From Bacteroidota bacterium (lineage in GTDB: Bacteria > Bacteroidota > Bacteroidia > Sphingobacteriales > Sphingobacteriaceae), in the NCBI GenBank assembly GCA_013286325.1, contig JABDFZ010000019.1:1-37814 (forward strand): DNA of 37,814 nt. Reading direction: 5' to 3'. The notes under the pieces were generated by a model, which was not told where the DNA came from, made no database searches, and worked only from the letters and a program-made list of their open reading frames with translations. Made by a program: the position numbers and the translations under genes. Below, piece after piece: positions 27,853 to 36,771 of the stretch; the stretch's first letter is position 1; every line of letters begins with the position of its first letter.

Positions 27853-28103
27853 TAATTCAGTTGATTAAGTTAGATTGGGTTGATTAGGTTTAATATAACT
27901 CATTGTTAAAGGTATTAACTATTACCATTCAACACAATAGTAAATAAGACACAAAGTATCGCCTATAAAAATTTTAACCTCTACCCGCTACTGCTTAATC
28001 CAACCAATCAACTCAATCTAACTTAATCAACCTAAACTATGTAACATTTTTAAAAATCCCGTATCTTAAACTAAAATCTATTAACCTTAGCAATTTATAA
28101 CTT
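27853..28103. repeat. Divergent gap with 26-base inverted repeat
   Basis: Arms 27860-27885 and 28006-28031 match at 25 of 26 positions, separated by 120 bases. The arms are themselves made of near-repeats of TTGATTA and TTAGATTG. The left arm starts 8 bases upstream of the nucleoside-hydrolase start codon, so it lies in its leader. No gene in the gap. Confidence 0.8.
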
Positions 28104-29012
28104 ATGTTAAGTATTCGCAATATTGTAAAACAATACGCCGGTCACAGGGCGTTGAGCGATGTAAGTTTAGAAGTTAAAAGCGGGGACATCTTCGGTCTTT
28201 TAGGACCGAACGGCGCCGGCAAAACTTCGCTTATCCGCATCATTAATCAAATTACCGCACCCGACAGTGGTGAGGTCTTTTTTAATGGTGAGAAGCTCAA
28301 TCAATCACATATTAACCGCATTGGTTATCTGCCGGAAGAACGCGGTCTCTATAAAAAAATGGAGATCGGCGAGCAGATGATCTACCTGGCCAGGTTAAAA
28401 GGCCTGAGCCGTGTAGAAGCGGAAAAACGCTTAAAAGTATGGTTCGCCAAGCTGGATATGGAAAGCTGGTGGAAGAAGAAAATTGAGGAACTCTCCAAAG
28501 GGATGCAGCAAAAAGCACAGTTTGTAGCTACCGTATTACATGAACCCGACCTGATCATCCTGGATGAACCTTTTAGCGGGTTCGACCCGGTAAATGCCGA
28601 AATAATAAAGAACGAGATACTGGAGTTGAACCGCAAGGGCGCTACCATCCTGTTCTCAACCCACCGTATGGAATCGGTTGAGGAACTTTGCGATTCTATT
28701 GCTTTGATTAATAAATCGCATAAGATACTGGATGGGGAAGTTAAAAGCATTCGTAACTCTTACCGCAACGCAACCTACCTGGTTGAATATAATGGTACCC
28801 AGTTAAACTTTGATGGCACCCAACCTTTTGATGTGATAGAAGAGAAGGCCGGCAGTGATAATGATCATACTATTAGAATAAAGCTTAACGACCCTAACAC
28901 ATCAAACGATGTGCTGCAATACCTGATTCCTAAAACACGCATTAATATGCTGCAGGAAGTGATCCCAAGTATGAACGAAATTTTTATTGAACAAGTAAAT
29001 TTAATCCGCTAA
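28104..29012 (+). CDS. ABC exporter ATP-binding protein, NatA-like
   Basis: A 302-residue ABC ATPase. Walker A is GPNGAGKT (34-41), the signature is the variant LSKGMQQKAQF, and Walker B is DLIILDEPFSGFDPVNAE with the H-loop LFSTHRM. The C-terminal 80 residues form a DUF4162-like domain, common in NatA-type exporter ATPases. The permease gene starts 3 bases after the stop, so they form one transporter. NatAB of Bacillus exports sodium ions, but substrates of Bacteroidota homologues are mostly unknown, so the gene name is not transferred. Confidence 0.9.
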   Translation: MLSIRNIVKQYAGHRALSDVSLEVKSGDIFGLLGPNGAGKTSLIRIINQITAPDSGEVFFNGEKLNQSHINRIGYLPEERGLYKKMEIGEQMIYLARLKGLSRVEAEKRLKVWFAKLDMESWWKKKIEELSKGMQQKAQFVATVLHEPDLIILDEPFSGFDPVNAEIIKNEILELNRKGATILFSTHRMESVEELCDSIALINKSHKILDGEVKSIRNSYRNATYLVEYNGTQLNFDGTQPFDVIEEKAGSDNDHTIRIKLNDPNTSNDVLQYLIPKTRINMLQEVIPSMNEIFIEQVNLIR

Positions 29013-29015
29013 GCC

Positions 29016-30245
29016 ATGAACAAAGTTTTATTAATAATTCAACGTGAATATGTAACCCGGGTTAGGAAAAAATCATTTATTGTAATGACCTTGCTTGTAC
29101 CAGCATTATTTGCTGCCATGTATGCCGTAATCAGCATTATTGCCAATGATAAGGATCAAACAAAGCATACGGTAAGTGTGATAGATAATAGTGGTATTTT
29201 TAAAGGGAAATTCCAGGATGAGAAATTTGTAAAATATACTTATCCCGATAAATCTTTATTAAATGTTAAAGCAGATTTAAAAAGCGATGATGATTTAGTA
29301 TTAAATATCCCTGCTAAAATAACTGATACAGCAGTATTATATGCAAGAAAAAAAACAACGCTTGCATTAGCAGACAACGTGCAGAGGCAGATGAATGATA
29401 TTGCGTCCGGGATCAGTTTAGTAAAAGCCGGAATTGACACTGCCCGCCTGCACCGGATAAAATCAAACATCATCATCAAGTCAAGCGAGATTACTGCTAC
29501 AGGTGAAAAAAGCACGAGTATTGGTGCTACTTATGCGCTGAGCTTTGCCGGTGCCATTCTTATATATATGTCTTTATTTATATATGGGGCACAAGTTATG
29601 CGTGGGGTTATTGAGGAGAAAACAAGCAGAATAATTGAAGTGATCGTGTCTTCAGTAAAGCCTTTTCAGCTAATGATGGGTAAAATAGTTGGTGTCGGAT
29701 TAGTAGGTCTTACACAATTTGTTTTATGGATCGGGTTATCTGCTGCTATAAGTTATTTTGTAGGCCACAACTCGTCCACACAAAGTCCTGTATATGTATT
29801 TGTGCATAACCTGGGATCGGACGCTGGTTATGAAATTGGCTGTTTCATTTTTTACTGGATAGCCGGATTCTTATTTTATAGTGCACTTTTTGCAGCGGTT
29901 GGTTCTGCTGTTGATAGTGAAACAGAAACACAACAATTTATGTTTCCTATTACTTTGCCGTTATTATTTACCTACATATTATCGGTATCATACCTGTTTC
30001 AGGCTCCTGATAGCCCGCTGGCAGTATGGTTATCCATAATCCCCTTATCAGCTCCTGTAGCAATGATGGTGCGCATCCCATTCCATGTTCCAGGTTGGCA
30101 ATTAGGTTTATCAATGGTTTTAATGGTCATTGGCTTTATCTTTACAACCTATGTAGCTGCGCGCATTTACCGTGTTGGTATATTAATGTATGGGAAAAAG
30201 ACAAGCTTTAAGGAACTGGCCAAATGGTTCTTTTATAAAGAGTAA
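29016..30245 (+). CDS. ABC-2 type exporter permease, NatB-like
   Basis: A 409-residue membrane protein of the ABC-2 permease family. One membrane segment near residues 20-42 is followed by a long extracytoplasmic domain (about 45-170). Further membrane segments follow after YALSFAGAILIYMSLFIYGA. The motif GVIEEKTSRIIEVIVSSVKP, just after the second membrane segment, is the typical NatB/YhaP-like coupling region. It is co-transcribed with the ATPase gene 3 bases upstream and ends at a strong terminator. Substrate unknown. Confidence 0.9.
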   Translation: MNKVLLIIQREYVTRVRKKSFIVMTLLVPALFAAMYAVISIIANDKDQTKHTVSVIDNSGIFKGKFQDEKFVKYTYPDKSLLNVKADLKSDDDLVLNIPAKITDTAVLYARKKTTLALADNVQRQMNDIASGISLVKAGIDTARLHRIKSNIIIKSSEITATGEKSTSIGATYALSFAGAILIYMSLFIYGAQVMRGVIEEKTSRIIEVIVSSVKPFQLMMGKIVGVGLVGLTQFVLWIGLSAAISYFVGHNSSTQSPVYVFVHNLGSDAGYEIGCFIFYWIAGFLFYSALFAAVGSAVDSETETQQFMFPITLPLLFTYILSVSYLFQAPDSPLAVWLSIIPLSAPVAMMVRIPFHVPGWQLGLSMVLMVIGFIFTTYVAARIYRVGILMYGKKTSFKELAKWFFYKE

Positions 30246-30304
30246 GCTTGAATGTCGGAATTCGGATGTTCGATTTCGGAATTAAAAATTCAAATGATAA
30301 GATT

Positions 30305-30344
30305 ATAAAATCCCTTAAATACTAAACAATTTAAGGGATTTTAT
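30305..30344 (+). terminator. Terminator of the ABC exporter operon
   Basis: Arms 30305-30319 and 30330-30344 form a perfect 15-pair stem with a 10-base loop; the right side is T-rich. It lies just 12 bases before the ppx start codon, so the ppx promoter must overlap it or lie before it. Confidence 0.85.
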
Positions 30345-30355
30345 ATTTTAGATGC

Positions 30356-31282
30356 ATGAATAAGCCCGTAGCTGTACTGGATCTTGGCACTAACACTTTT
30401 CACCTGCTGATAGTTGAAGGTAATGCTGCAGAATATACTGAAATTGTACATGAACAGGATGCTGTTAAACTTGGCGAAGGCGGTATTAATAAAGGCTTTA
30501 TACAACCAGCAGCATTTGAGCGGGGCATTAAAAGTATGCGACGATACCATCAACTTATTTTAGATAATAATGTACGGCAGGTTAGAGCCATTGCAACATC
30601 GGCTTTGAGAAGCGCAGCAAACGGACAGGATTTCATTAATGAGGTTAAAGCCCAAACGGGAATTGAGATTGAAATTATTGACGGAACTGCAGAAGCGGCT
30701 TATATTTATAAGGGGGTTAAAGCAGGTAATAGTTTATCTGCTCAAAACAGCCTGATAATTGATATTGGCGGAGGCAGCGTTGAATTTATTATTTGCAATG
30801 AAGACGATATAAAATGGAAGCAAAGTTTTGAAATTGGTGCAGCCCGCCTGATGGATAAATTTCATCGTACAGACCCCATTCCGCCTGAATCGATCACCGC
30901 ATTAAACCTTTATCTGGAGGATACTTTAAAAGAGCTGTTTAGTGCTGCATCAACATATACTATTGAATGTATAACGGGTTCATCAGGGGTGTTTGAATCT
31001 TATGCTGCTATTATTGAAACAAGTAAGGGGTATTCCTTTGATCTCAAAAAAACAAAGCGGTATGATTTTGAAAAAGAGGAACTTTTAGCCATACTTGAAA
31101 TGCTCATCCTTTCATCGCACCAGCAGCGTTTAAGTAACAAAGATATCATCCCGGTTAGGGTTGATATGATTGTTACTGCGTCGTTATTAACACGGTTTAT
31201 TATTGAAAAGTTAAAGGTTGATAAAATAGCCATGTCGACCAATTCGCTGAAAGAGGGTGTGTTGGCAGATATGATGAATTAA
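30356..31282 (+). CDS. Ppx/GppA-family phosphatase
   Basis: A 308-residue member of the exopolyphosphatase/guanosine-pentaphosphate phosphatase family, actin-like ATPase fold. It opens PVAVLDLGTNTFHLLIVEG (phosphate-1 motif) and later has ATSALRSAANG, EAAYIYKGV and SLIIDIGGGSVEFIICNEDD (phosphate-2 motif). It has the N-terminal catalytic domains only and lacks the C-terminal HD-type domain of long E. coli Ppx. Expected substrates are inorganic polyphosphate or pppGpp. Its stop codon overlaps the stop of the convergent gene at 31279 by 4 bases. Confidence 0.88.
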   Translation: MNKPVAVLDLGTNTFHLLIVEGNAAEYTEIVHEQDAVKLGEGGINKGFIQPAAFERGIKSMRRYHQLILDNNVRQVRAIATSALRSAANGQDFINEVKAQTGIEIEIIDGTAEAAYIYKGVKAGNSLSAQNSLIIDIGGGSVEFIICNEDDIKWKQSFEIGAARLMDKFHRTDPIPPESITALNLYLEDTLKELFSAASTYTIECITGSSGVFESYAAIIETSKGYSFDLKKTKRYDFEKEELLAILEMLILSSHQQRLSNKDIIPVRVDMIVTASLLTRFIIEKLKVDKIAMSTNSLKEGVLADMMN

Positions 31283-31587
31283 CGGCCAAATTGTGGCAAA
31301 TAAATGCATGTTGAAATACCTATCACCAAAACCATTACCGCACTTAACACCCACATCCAGGTTTTCATACCTTTAGAAGTTATCGCTACAATCACACAAA
31401 CAAAAACATGGATCACTAAAAATAAAGCATCGAATAAGTAGCCTGCGCCGTCACCTATCCTGGTGAATAAAGTATAAATAACGAGTGCAAGCATATTGTA
31501 GCCAACTATATTAAAGTGGTTATTTGTACTCTCCGGCTGGTTGTTTTCAGGAAGTTGATTGCCTCCGTCTGTTGAATGTTCTTCCAT
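31279..31587 (-). CDS. Small membrane protein in the radical SAM operon
   Basis: A 102-residue protein with a hydrophilic, Asn- and Glu-rich N-terminal tail (1-26) and three predicted membrane segments at about 28-44, 48-68 and 76-94. Its ATG overlaps the stop of the radical SAM gene by one base (TAATG), so translation is coupled. It does not resemble a family I know. As the last gene in an operon with an Lgt-like membrane protein and a Tes-like radical SAM enzyme, it may be a membrane anchor or accessory subunit; this is inference. The end of its gene overlaps ppx by 4 bases. Confidence 0.7.
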   Translation of the reverse strand: MEEHSTDGGNQLPENNQPESTNNHFNIVGYNMLALVIYTLFTRIGDGAGYLFDALFLVIHVFVCVIVAITSKGMKTWMWVLSAVMVLVIGISTCIYLPQFGR

Positions 31588-32984
31588 TATACTGTAATTT
31601 CGTTTCTTAACTGCTTTAAGTATTCAATTTTATCATCCCGGTAAAAAATATTCATGGTTTCGAACGGAATGATCTGCAGATCTTTATTCACAATGTGTAC
31701 GCATGATTTTTTTATCGCCCTTACATCAAAATTCTGCGCATCAATAAATTGCATAATTATCACCCTGAAAAGGTTATCGTAACTTAAGTTAGGTGCGTCA
31801 ATATCAGGCAGGCAGCACATGATCGACTTTAAGTGCTCGCCTGCTTTATCTACAGAATTACCAGTGCTGAACATATTAAGCAGGTGCATTTTCAATTTTT
31901 CATCCTGCTCGTAAACAATCGTATTTTTTGAATTATCCAGCAGGTCGTCTGGGTTTATCATACGGGTAAGAGGAAAAACCTGGCCGCCTAATTTTAAAGC
32001 GTAGCCCATAACCAAAGCATCCGGGTTACAGGGAACCGGGATAAGGTCGTTTTTGTTAAACACATCAGTTTGCTCCAATATAGCCGAACGCACTTGCGTT
32101 AAAGTATAACGATCTGTTGACGGATTAAAATTATCCAGCCTCCCGGCCTGTTGAGTTGGCTGGAAAGTTACCCCCCTAACGCATGGCTGCTGCAGTGCGT
32201 ATTCGATTATTTTACCGATCTCATCTGTATTTAGTCCCTTTTGCAGGGTAACTACCAACGTGGTTGAAAGATTATATTTATTAAGGTTTTCCAAAGCCTT
32301 GCGCCGCACCTCCCTCAGGTCTTCGCCGCGTAATTGCTCCAGGGCTTCCTTTTTAAAGGAATCAAATTGCAGGTAAATTTCAAAATCGGGCATATAAGTA
32401 GCAAGTCGCTGTACAAAAGCTTCGTCTTTGGCTATCCTTATGCCATTTGTGTTAAGCATCAGGTGCTTAATAGGTTTTGTTTTAGCAATATCAAGTATCT
32501 CAAAAAACTGCGGGTGAACAGTAGGCTCTCCCCCACTAATTTGTACAACATCAGGCTGGCCTTCATTTTCAACTATTACATCCAGCATCTGTTCAATCTC
32601 AACCAGTGTACGGTGCCGGCCATAGGTTGGCGATGACATGGCATAACAAGTTGGGCAGCTTAAATTGCACCTGTCGGTAACCTCAACAACAGTGAGGCAT
32701 GAATGCTGTTCATGATCCTGGCATAAACCACAATCGTATGGGCAGCCAAAATGTGTCTTTGAATTAAACTTAAGTGGCATTTCGCTTCGCTTTGCATAGT
32801 TGCGGCAGTTTTTATAATATTCAATATCTGTAGCTATTAAAACCTTTTCAAAACCGTGATGCCTGCAGGTTTTTAGCATGTAAACTTTATCGTCCTCAAA
32901 AACTATCTTAGCATCAACCCTTCTTAAGCAGATTGAACAGATACTCAGGGTAAAATCATAATATATATACGGACGCTCAGGCAT
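31587..32984 (-). CDS. Radical SAM enzyme related to the MJ0619/tetraether lipid synthase (Tes) group
   Basis: A 465-residue radical SAM protein. The N-terminal domain has Cys16-x2-Cys19 and KTCRHHG (Cys40), like the rubredoxin-type site of Tes. CPYDCGLC (Cys81, 85, 88) with a following HEQHSC (Cys96) matches the second-cluster motif. The radical SAM motif CNLSCPTC (Cys106, 110, 113) follows VTDRCN, then ISGGEP for SAM binding. The C-terminal part has paired Cys in IMCCLPD and KSCVHIV; further on, IIPFETMNIFYRD has Glu where I would expect Cys. Archaeal Tes joins lipid chains through carbon-carbon bonds. The target here is unknown. The start overlaps the Lgt-like gene by 8 bases. Confidence 0.8.
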   Translation of the reverse strand: MPERPYIYYDFTLSICSICLRRVDAKIVFEDDKVYMLKTCRHHGFEKVLIATDIEYYKNCRNYAKRSEMPLKFNSKTHFGCPYDCGLCQDHEQHSCLTVVEVTDRCNLSCPTCYAMSSPTYGRHRTLVEIEQMLDVIVENEGQPDVVQISGGEPTVHPQFFEILDIAKTKPIKHLMLNTNGIRIAKDEAFVQRLATYMPDFEIYLQFDSFKKEALEQLRGEDLREVRRKALENLNKYNLSTTLVVTLQKGLNTDEIGKIIEYALQQPCVRGVTFQPTQQAGRLDNFNPSTDRYTLTQVRSAILEQTDVFNKNDLIPVPCNPDALVMGYALKLGGQVFPLTRMINPDDLLDNSKNTIVYEQDEKLKMHLLNMFSTGNSVDKAGEHLKSIMCCLPDIDAPNLSYDNLFRVIIMQFIDAQNFDVRAIKKSCVHIVNKDLQIIPFETMNIFYRDDKIEYLKQLRNEITV

Positions 32985-33726
32985 AAGATTTTATCAGTTT
33001 TGAAGGATAAACAAATACTTTATAATAATACAAAATACCTGCAATACAAGCTAATTGAATTACCGACAAACCAAAACTAAAAAAGTAATCGGGTTTAATA
33101 AACTCTATCGCAAAACGGAATATTAGGTATGAAGAAAGAAAGATTTTAAACTTAGCGCCATCAGCAAACCGGCATTTTTTTTCTATTACTTTTAGTGAGA
33201 TCCATAATAGTACCCAAAATACAATCTCGTATAAATTGGTAGGGTGCCGGCGAACCCCATCGCCAAAATCAATAGCCCATGGTAAATTTGAAGCTATGCC
33301 GTAAGTGCCATCTTCCAGTCCGGCTAAAAAACAACCTATCCGGCCAATTATCATTGCCAGTATTAATGGATAAACCATCATATCTCCGGATGATATAGTT
33401 ACCCCTATTTTCTTTTTTGTAAGCTCTACTCCTAATAATCCACCAAGCATCCCACCAACAATAGTTTTATTACCCATTAAATAGGTAAGGTTAAAATGCG
33501 GCAATAACGATGGGTTTTCAAGCACGCCCACCAAATGTGAGCCTACTAATGCGCCAATAGCAGCCCCGATAAATATAATCAGCCTGTTTTCTGAGCTGAT
33601 CAGGTCGTTATTATGCTTTCTTAAATAAGTATAATACCTGTAACCAACAAAATATGCCAGGGTTTCACAAATAAAGTGAACTGGCAAAAACGATTTACCC
33701 AGGGGAATATTTACCGGAAAGTGCAC
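32977..33726 (-). CDS. Lgt-like membrane transferase, divergent
   Basis: A 249-residue polytopic membrane protein, about seven segments, with the framework of prolipoprotein diacylglyceryl transferase (Lgt): GRIGCFLAGLEDGTYG (129-143), HPTNLYE (161-167) and RFAIEFIKP (204-212). Key Lgt residues differ: GRxGN is GRIGC (Asn to Cys132), and the conserved His in the FHGG segment is Leu94 in VGGMLGGLLG. The Arg129, Arg204 and Glu208 positions are kept. Lgt transfers diacylglyceryl from phosphatidylglycerol to lipoprotein Cys. This copy is likely a paralogue with a different acceptor or donor. It starts with GTG at 33726 and heads the radical SAM operon. Confidence 0.75.
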   Translation of the reverse strand: MHFPVNIPLGKSFLPVHFICETLAYFVGYRYYTYLRKHNNDLISSENRLIIFIGAAIGALVGSHLVGVLENPSLLPHFNLTYLMGNKTIVGGMLGGLLGVELTKKKIGVTISSGDMMVYPLILAMIIGRIGCFLAGLEDGTYGIASNLPWAIDFGDGVRRHPTNLYEIVFWVLLWISLKVIEKKCRFADGAKFKIFLSSYLIFRFAIEFIKPDYFFSFGLSVIQLACIAGILYYYKVFVYPSKLIKSYA

Positions 33727-33827
33727 TAATTCTTTTTTTGAAATATAGTGAGCTTTTATTACAGTTAAAACCTTTGTATAATTTAAAAAGCAAAATAATA
33801 TTCATCAGCATAGCCCTCCGGAAATGC

Positions 33828-34577
33828 TTACTTAAATATTTTACGGACAGGCCTGCGAATGTATTTATAATATACGCGCTTGAAAAACGGGCGCCTAACA
33901 ACAACTACTTCGCCTAATAACATAGGCGCCTCTACAAGTTTTACCTGGAAATTTGTATCCTGCCCTACATTCACATTAATACTTTTGCTAACAAACCCTA
34001 CGTAAGTGATGTTCAGCTGCGTGGTGTAGAAGGGTATTTGCAATTTAAAATCGCCATTATTATCTGTCATTGTGCCTACCGTACTTAATGGTACCTTTAT
34101 AGCTACACCAGGCAATACTTCATTACGCTTGTCGGTAATATGGCCGGTTATTACCCTGTATCGAAGCGAATCTGGCATAGCTACTTTTCCTACTATAATA
34201 TTTCCAGGTATAGGTTCTTTGCATCCGGTTTGTCCCGTAGTTTGATTGGTGCTCGTTTTTGTTTGCGCATCAGCTTTTAAAAATATAGTAGAACCCAACA
34301 AACCCATCGCCATAACCCACCCTTTCCAACCGCCAGCATTTTGTAAATCTTCGTTATAAAGTTTTTGATTGACTCCGGTTAGCTGTTGCTCGCCAAACCT
34401 TCCGCAAACATGGTTTTTGACAGACAGGTAATTAATAATTTCATCGTTGCTCATGTTTGTAAAATCGACAACTGTTTTGCTACAGCTTTGGCAGTGGCGG
34501 CCATTGTCTGCAGGTGTCATTTGCTGCCATGATTGGTGGCAAGTTTCCGGGATGCTGATGTTTTTAAGATGCGTCAT
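33828..34577 (-). CDS. Membrane protein with Cys motif and CarboxypepD_reg-like domain
   Basis: A 249-residue protein in three parts. Residues 1-62 hold four Cys (13, 29, 32, 58) in CHQSW, CQSCSKTVVDFTNMSNDEII and VCGRF, a probable zinc site that recurs in Bacteroidota proteins. Residues about 85-103 form one membrane segment. Residues about 140-220 form a CarboxypepD_reg-like beta-sandwich: VITGHITDKRNEVLPGVAIK, then GTMTDNNGDFKLQIP. A basic tail follows. The zinc-like part would be cytoplasmic and the beta domain periplasmic, a layout like a transmembrane signal or anchor protein. Function unknown. Confidence 0.75.
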   Translation of the reverse strand: MTHLKNISIPETCHQSWQQMTPADNGRHCQSCSKTVVDFTNMSNDEIINYLSVKNHVCGRFGEQQLTGVNQKLYNEDLQNAGGWKGWVMAMGLLGSTIFLKADAQTKTSTNQTTGQTGCKEPIPGNIIVGKVAMPDSLRYRVITGHITDKRNEVLPGVAIKVPLSTVGTMTDNNGDFKLQIPFYTTQLNITYVGFVSKSINVNVGQDTNFQVKLVEAPMLLGEVVVVRRPFFKRVYYKYIRRPVRKIFK

Positions 34578-34653
34578 AATAGTTGTTTTATTACATGATG
34601 CATTTCTCTACAGATTTCCATAACTGAATTGAAAAAAACCTCTTCCGTTAAAA

Positions 34654-34708
34654 GTATCATAGTATTCATGATACAAATTGAAGATTTTGAGGCATCGTTT
34701 GTATATTG
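34654..34708 (+). promoter_or_regulatory. M1 peptidase promoter with upstream palindrome
   Basis: A perfect palindrome GTATCAT-N7-ATGATAC spans 34654-34674. Directly after it, TTG at 34678-34680 and TATATTG at 34702-34708 form a -33/-7 pair spaced by 21 bases. The palindrome just upstream of the -33 element could bind an activator or repressor. Transcription would start near 34714, so a TTG at 34706 cannot be the translation start. Confidence 0.45.
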
Positions 34709-34729
34709 CATTCCACAACAACTGACCAC

Positions 34730-36715
34730 ATGAAACTTAAATTTATTGGCATAGCCATCCTTTTAACGTTGACTATTTCTGCCCAGGCGCAAAGAAAGCG
34801 CAGGACAAACACAAACGACACGGTAACATCCAACTATCAACCATCTGAAGCATTTTCACCTTTGTATTATAGCGAAAAAGGCAATGAAATGCATTCGGCA
34901 AATGGCGAACCCGGGCCCAAATACTGGCAAAACCGGGTAGACTATGTAATTAGTGCCGAGATTGATACTGTGAGCAAGACGCTTACTGCTACCGAAAAAC
35001 TAAATTATACCAATAACAGCCCCGATGCCTTGCAATATTTATGGCTGCAAATGGATCAGAATACCTACAAAAAAACTGCGCGTTCAAATTTCTCAACCCC
35101 ATTTTCTCCAGGCCCAAATCAGCATACCAGCGGGTATGAGGTTGAATCGGTTTCGATCAATCATGGTGATGTGATTACCAAAGCGAATTTTATAATTACA
35201 GATACCCGTATGCAGATAAGATTGCCGAAGGCTATTACACCAAATGGAGGCAGCATTAGCCTGATCATTAAGTATAAATACACTATACCCGGAAATTTTG
35301 GCAACCGTACCGATTATGTAGACACTAAAAACGGAAAGATCTACGAAATAGCACAATGGTTTCCGCGGATGTGTGTTTATGATGATACACGCGGCTGGGA
35401 TACCCTTCCGTTTTTAGGCAGTGGAGAGTTTTATCTGGAATATGGAGATATTGATTACCAGATTACTGTTCCTGCTGATATGATTGTTGCGGGTTCGGGC
35501 GAACTGTTGAACCCTAAAGATGTATTGACCAACCAGCAAATGAACAGGCTGAATGAGGCCCGCAACAGCGATAAAACTATAATGATAAGAACTGCTGCCG
35601 AGGTTACCAGCCCGGCATCACGGCCTGTAAATAAAGGCAAGCTAACCTGGCACTTTAAAATGCTGAACACCCGTGATGTAGCTTTTGGCGCATCAAAGGC
35701 CTATGTTTGGGATGCAGCAAGGGTTAATTTACCCGGAGGTAAAAAGTCGTTAGCTATGTCCGTTTACCCGGTTGAGAGTGAATGGGCAAGGGCAACAGAG
35801 TACCTGAAAAAATCTATAGAATATTTTTCCGAAAAATGGTTTGCCTATCCTTATCCTGTAGCTATTAATGAAGCCGGCATAGCAGGCGGCATGGAATACC
35901 CAGGAATTGTATTTGACGGCATTACTGATAAGGGTAGTGAACTTTACTGGATCACTGCCCACGAGATTGGCCACAACTGGTTCCCAATGATAGTTGGTAG
36001 CGATGAGCGCCGTTTTGGCTGGATGGACGAAGGCTTGAATACCTTTATTGATGTTTATGCTTCGGATGAATTTAATCATGGTGAATTTGCGCCAAAACGT
36101 GATGGCGAATATGCACCGGGCGGTGGTAATCCGGCGGATGAGATCATACCTATTATAACAGACCCTAATGCACCTACAATAATGACAGCGGCAGATGCAA
36201 TTGCTGAAAAATATCGGCATCCGTTCACTTATTTTAAACCAGCATTCGGTTTGGTTTTGCTGCGCGAGCAAATTTTGGGCAAAGACAGATTTGATTATGC
36301 ATTCAGAAATTACATCCATAAATGGGCCTACAAACATCCACAGCCGGATGACTTTTTCAGATCGATAGAAAATGGTGGCGGAGAAGATCTGTCGTGGTTC
36401 TGGAAAGGTTGGTTTTACAACAACTGGGCACTCGATATTGCCTTAATAGATGCTAAATACGCAAGCAAGGACCCTAAAAATGGAATTCAAATAACGGTTG
36501 CCAACAAAGAACAAATGGTAATGCCATTTACCGTAGAAGTTAAACTAAAGGATGGCAGCAAACAACGAACTTATTTCCCTGTTGAGACCTGGCTGCAAAA
36601 CAAAACCCTAACTTTTACTATACCAACAACAACTGAAGTTGAAAGTGTTACTGTTGACCCTGATAATGCATTGCCGGATATCAACAGAAAGAATAATACG
36701 TTATCGGTAAAATAA
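34730..36715 (+). CDS. M1 family metalloaminopeptidase, secreted
   Basis: A 661-residue peptidase. ATG 34730 gives a signal peptide ([20 protein letters not shown]) and lies after the predicted transcription start, unlike the TTG at 34706. The exopeptidase motif is GGMEYPG (386-392), a variant of GxMEN. The zinc site is HEIGHNW (His411, Glu412, His415) with Glu434 in DEGLNTF, 18 residues after the second His. The N-terminal beta-sandwich and C-terminal helical region are typical. It removes N-terminal residues from peptides in the periplasm or outside the cell. Monocistronic. Confidence 0.93.
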   Translation: MKLKFIGIAILLTLTISAQAQRKRRTNTNDTVTSNYQPSEAFSPLYYSEKGNEMHSANGEPGPKYWQNRVDYVISAEIDTVSKTLTATEKLNYTNNSPDALQYLWLQMDQNTYKKTARSNFSTPFSPGPNQHTSGYEVESVSINHGDVITKANFIITDTRMQIRLPKAITPNGGSISLIIKYKYTIPGNFGNRTDYVDTKNGKIYEIAQWFPRMCVYDDTRGWDTLPFLGSGEFYLEYGDIDYQITVPADMIVAGSGELLNPKDVLTNQQMNRLNEARNSDKTIMIRTAAEVTSPASRPVNKGKLTWHFKMLNTRDVAFGASKAYVWDAARVNLPGGKKSLAMSVYPVESEWARATEYLKKSIEYFSEKWFAYPYPVAINEAGIAGGMEYPGIVFDGITDKGSELYWITAHEIGHNWFPMIVGSDERRFGWMDEGLNTFIDVYASDEFNHGEFAPKRDGEYAPGGGNPADEIIPIITDPNAPTIMTAADAIAEKYRHPFTYFKPAFGLVLLREQILGKDRFDYAFRNYIHKWAYKHPQPDDFFRSIENGGGEDLSWFWKGWFYNNWALDIALIDAKYASKDPKNGIQITVANKEQMVMPFTVEVKLKDGSKQRTYFPVETWLQNKTLTFTIPTTTEVESVTVDPDNALPDINRKNNTLSVK

Positions 36716-36727
36716 AAATGGAATACC

Positions 36728-36761
36728 AGATTTACGAAGTTTTCAAAAACTTCGTAAATCT
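36728..36761. terminator. Bidirectional terminator between M1 peptidase gene and maf
   Basis: Arms 36728-36743 and 36746-36761 form a perfect 16-pair stem; the innermost A-T pairs probably open into a loop of about 6 bases. It starts 13 bases past the peptidase stop and lies 10 bases before the convergent maf stop. Confidence 0.82.
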
Positions 36762-36771
36762 TTGGTTGAGT

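Noticed and set aside
35750-36337. 195-residue minus-strand frame inside the M1 peptidase gene
   Set aside because: The opposite strand encodes the complete HExxH peptidase core, so this is a shadow frame.
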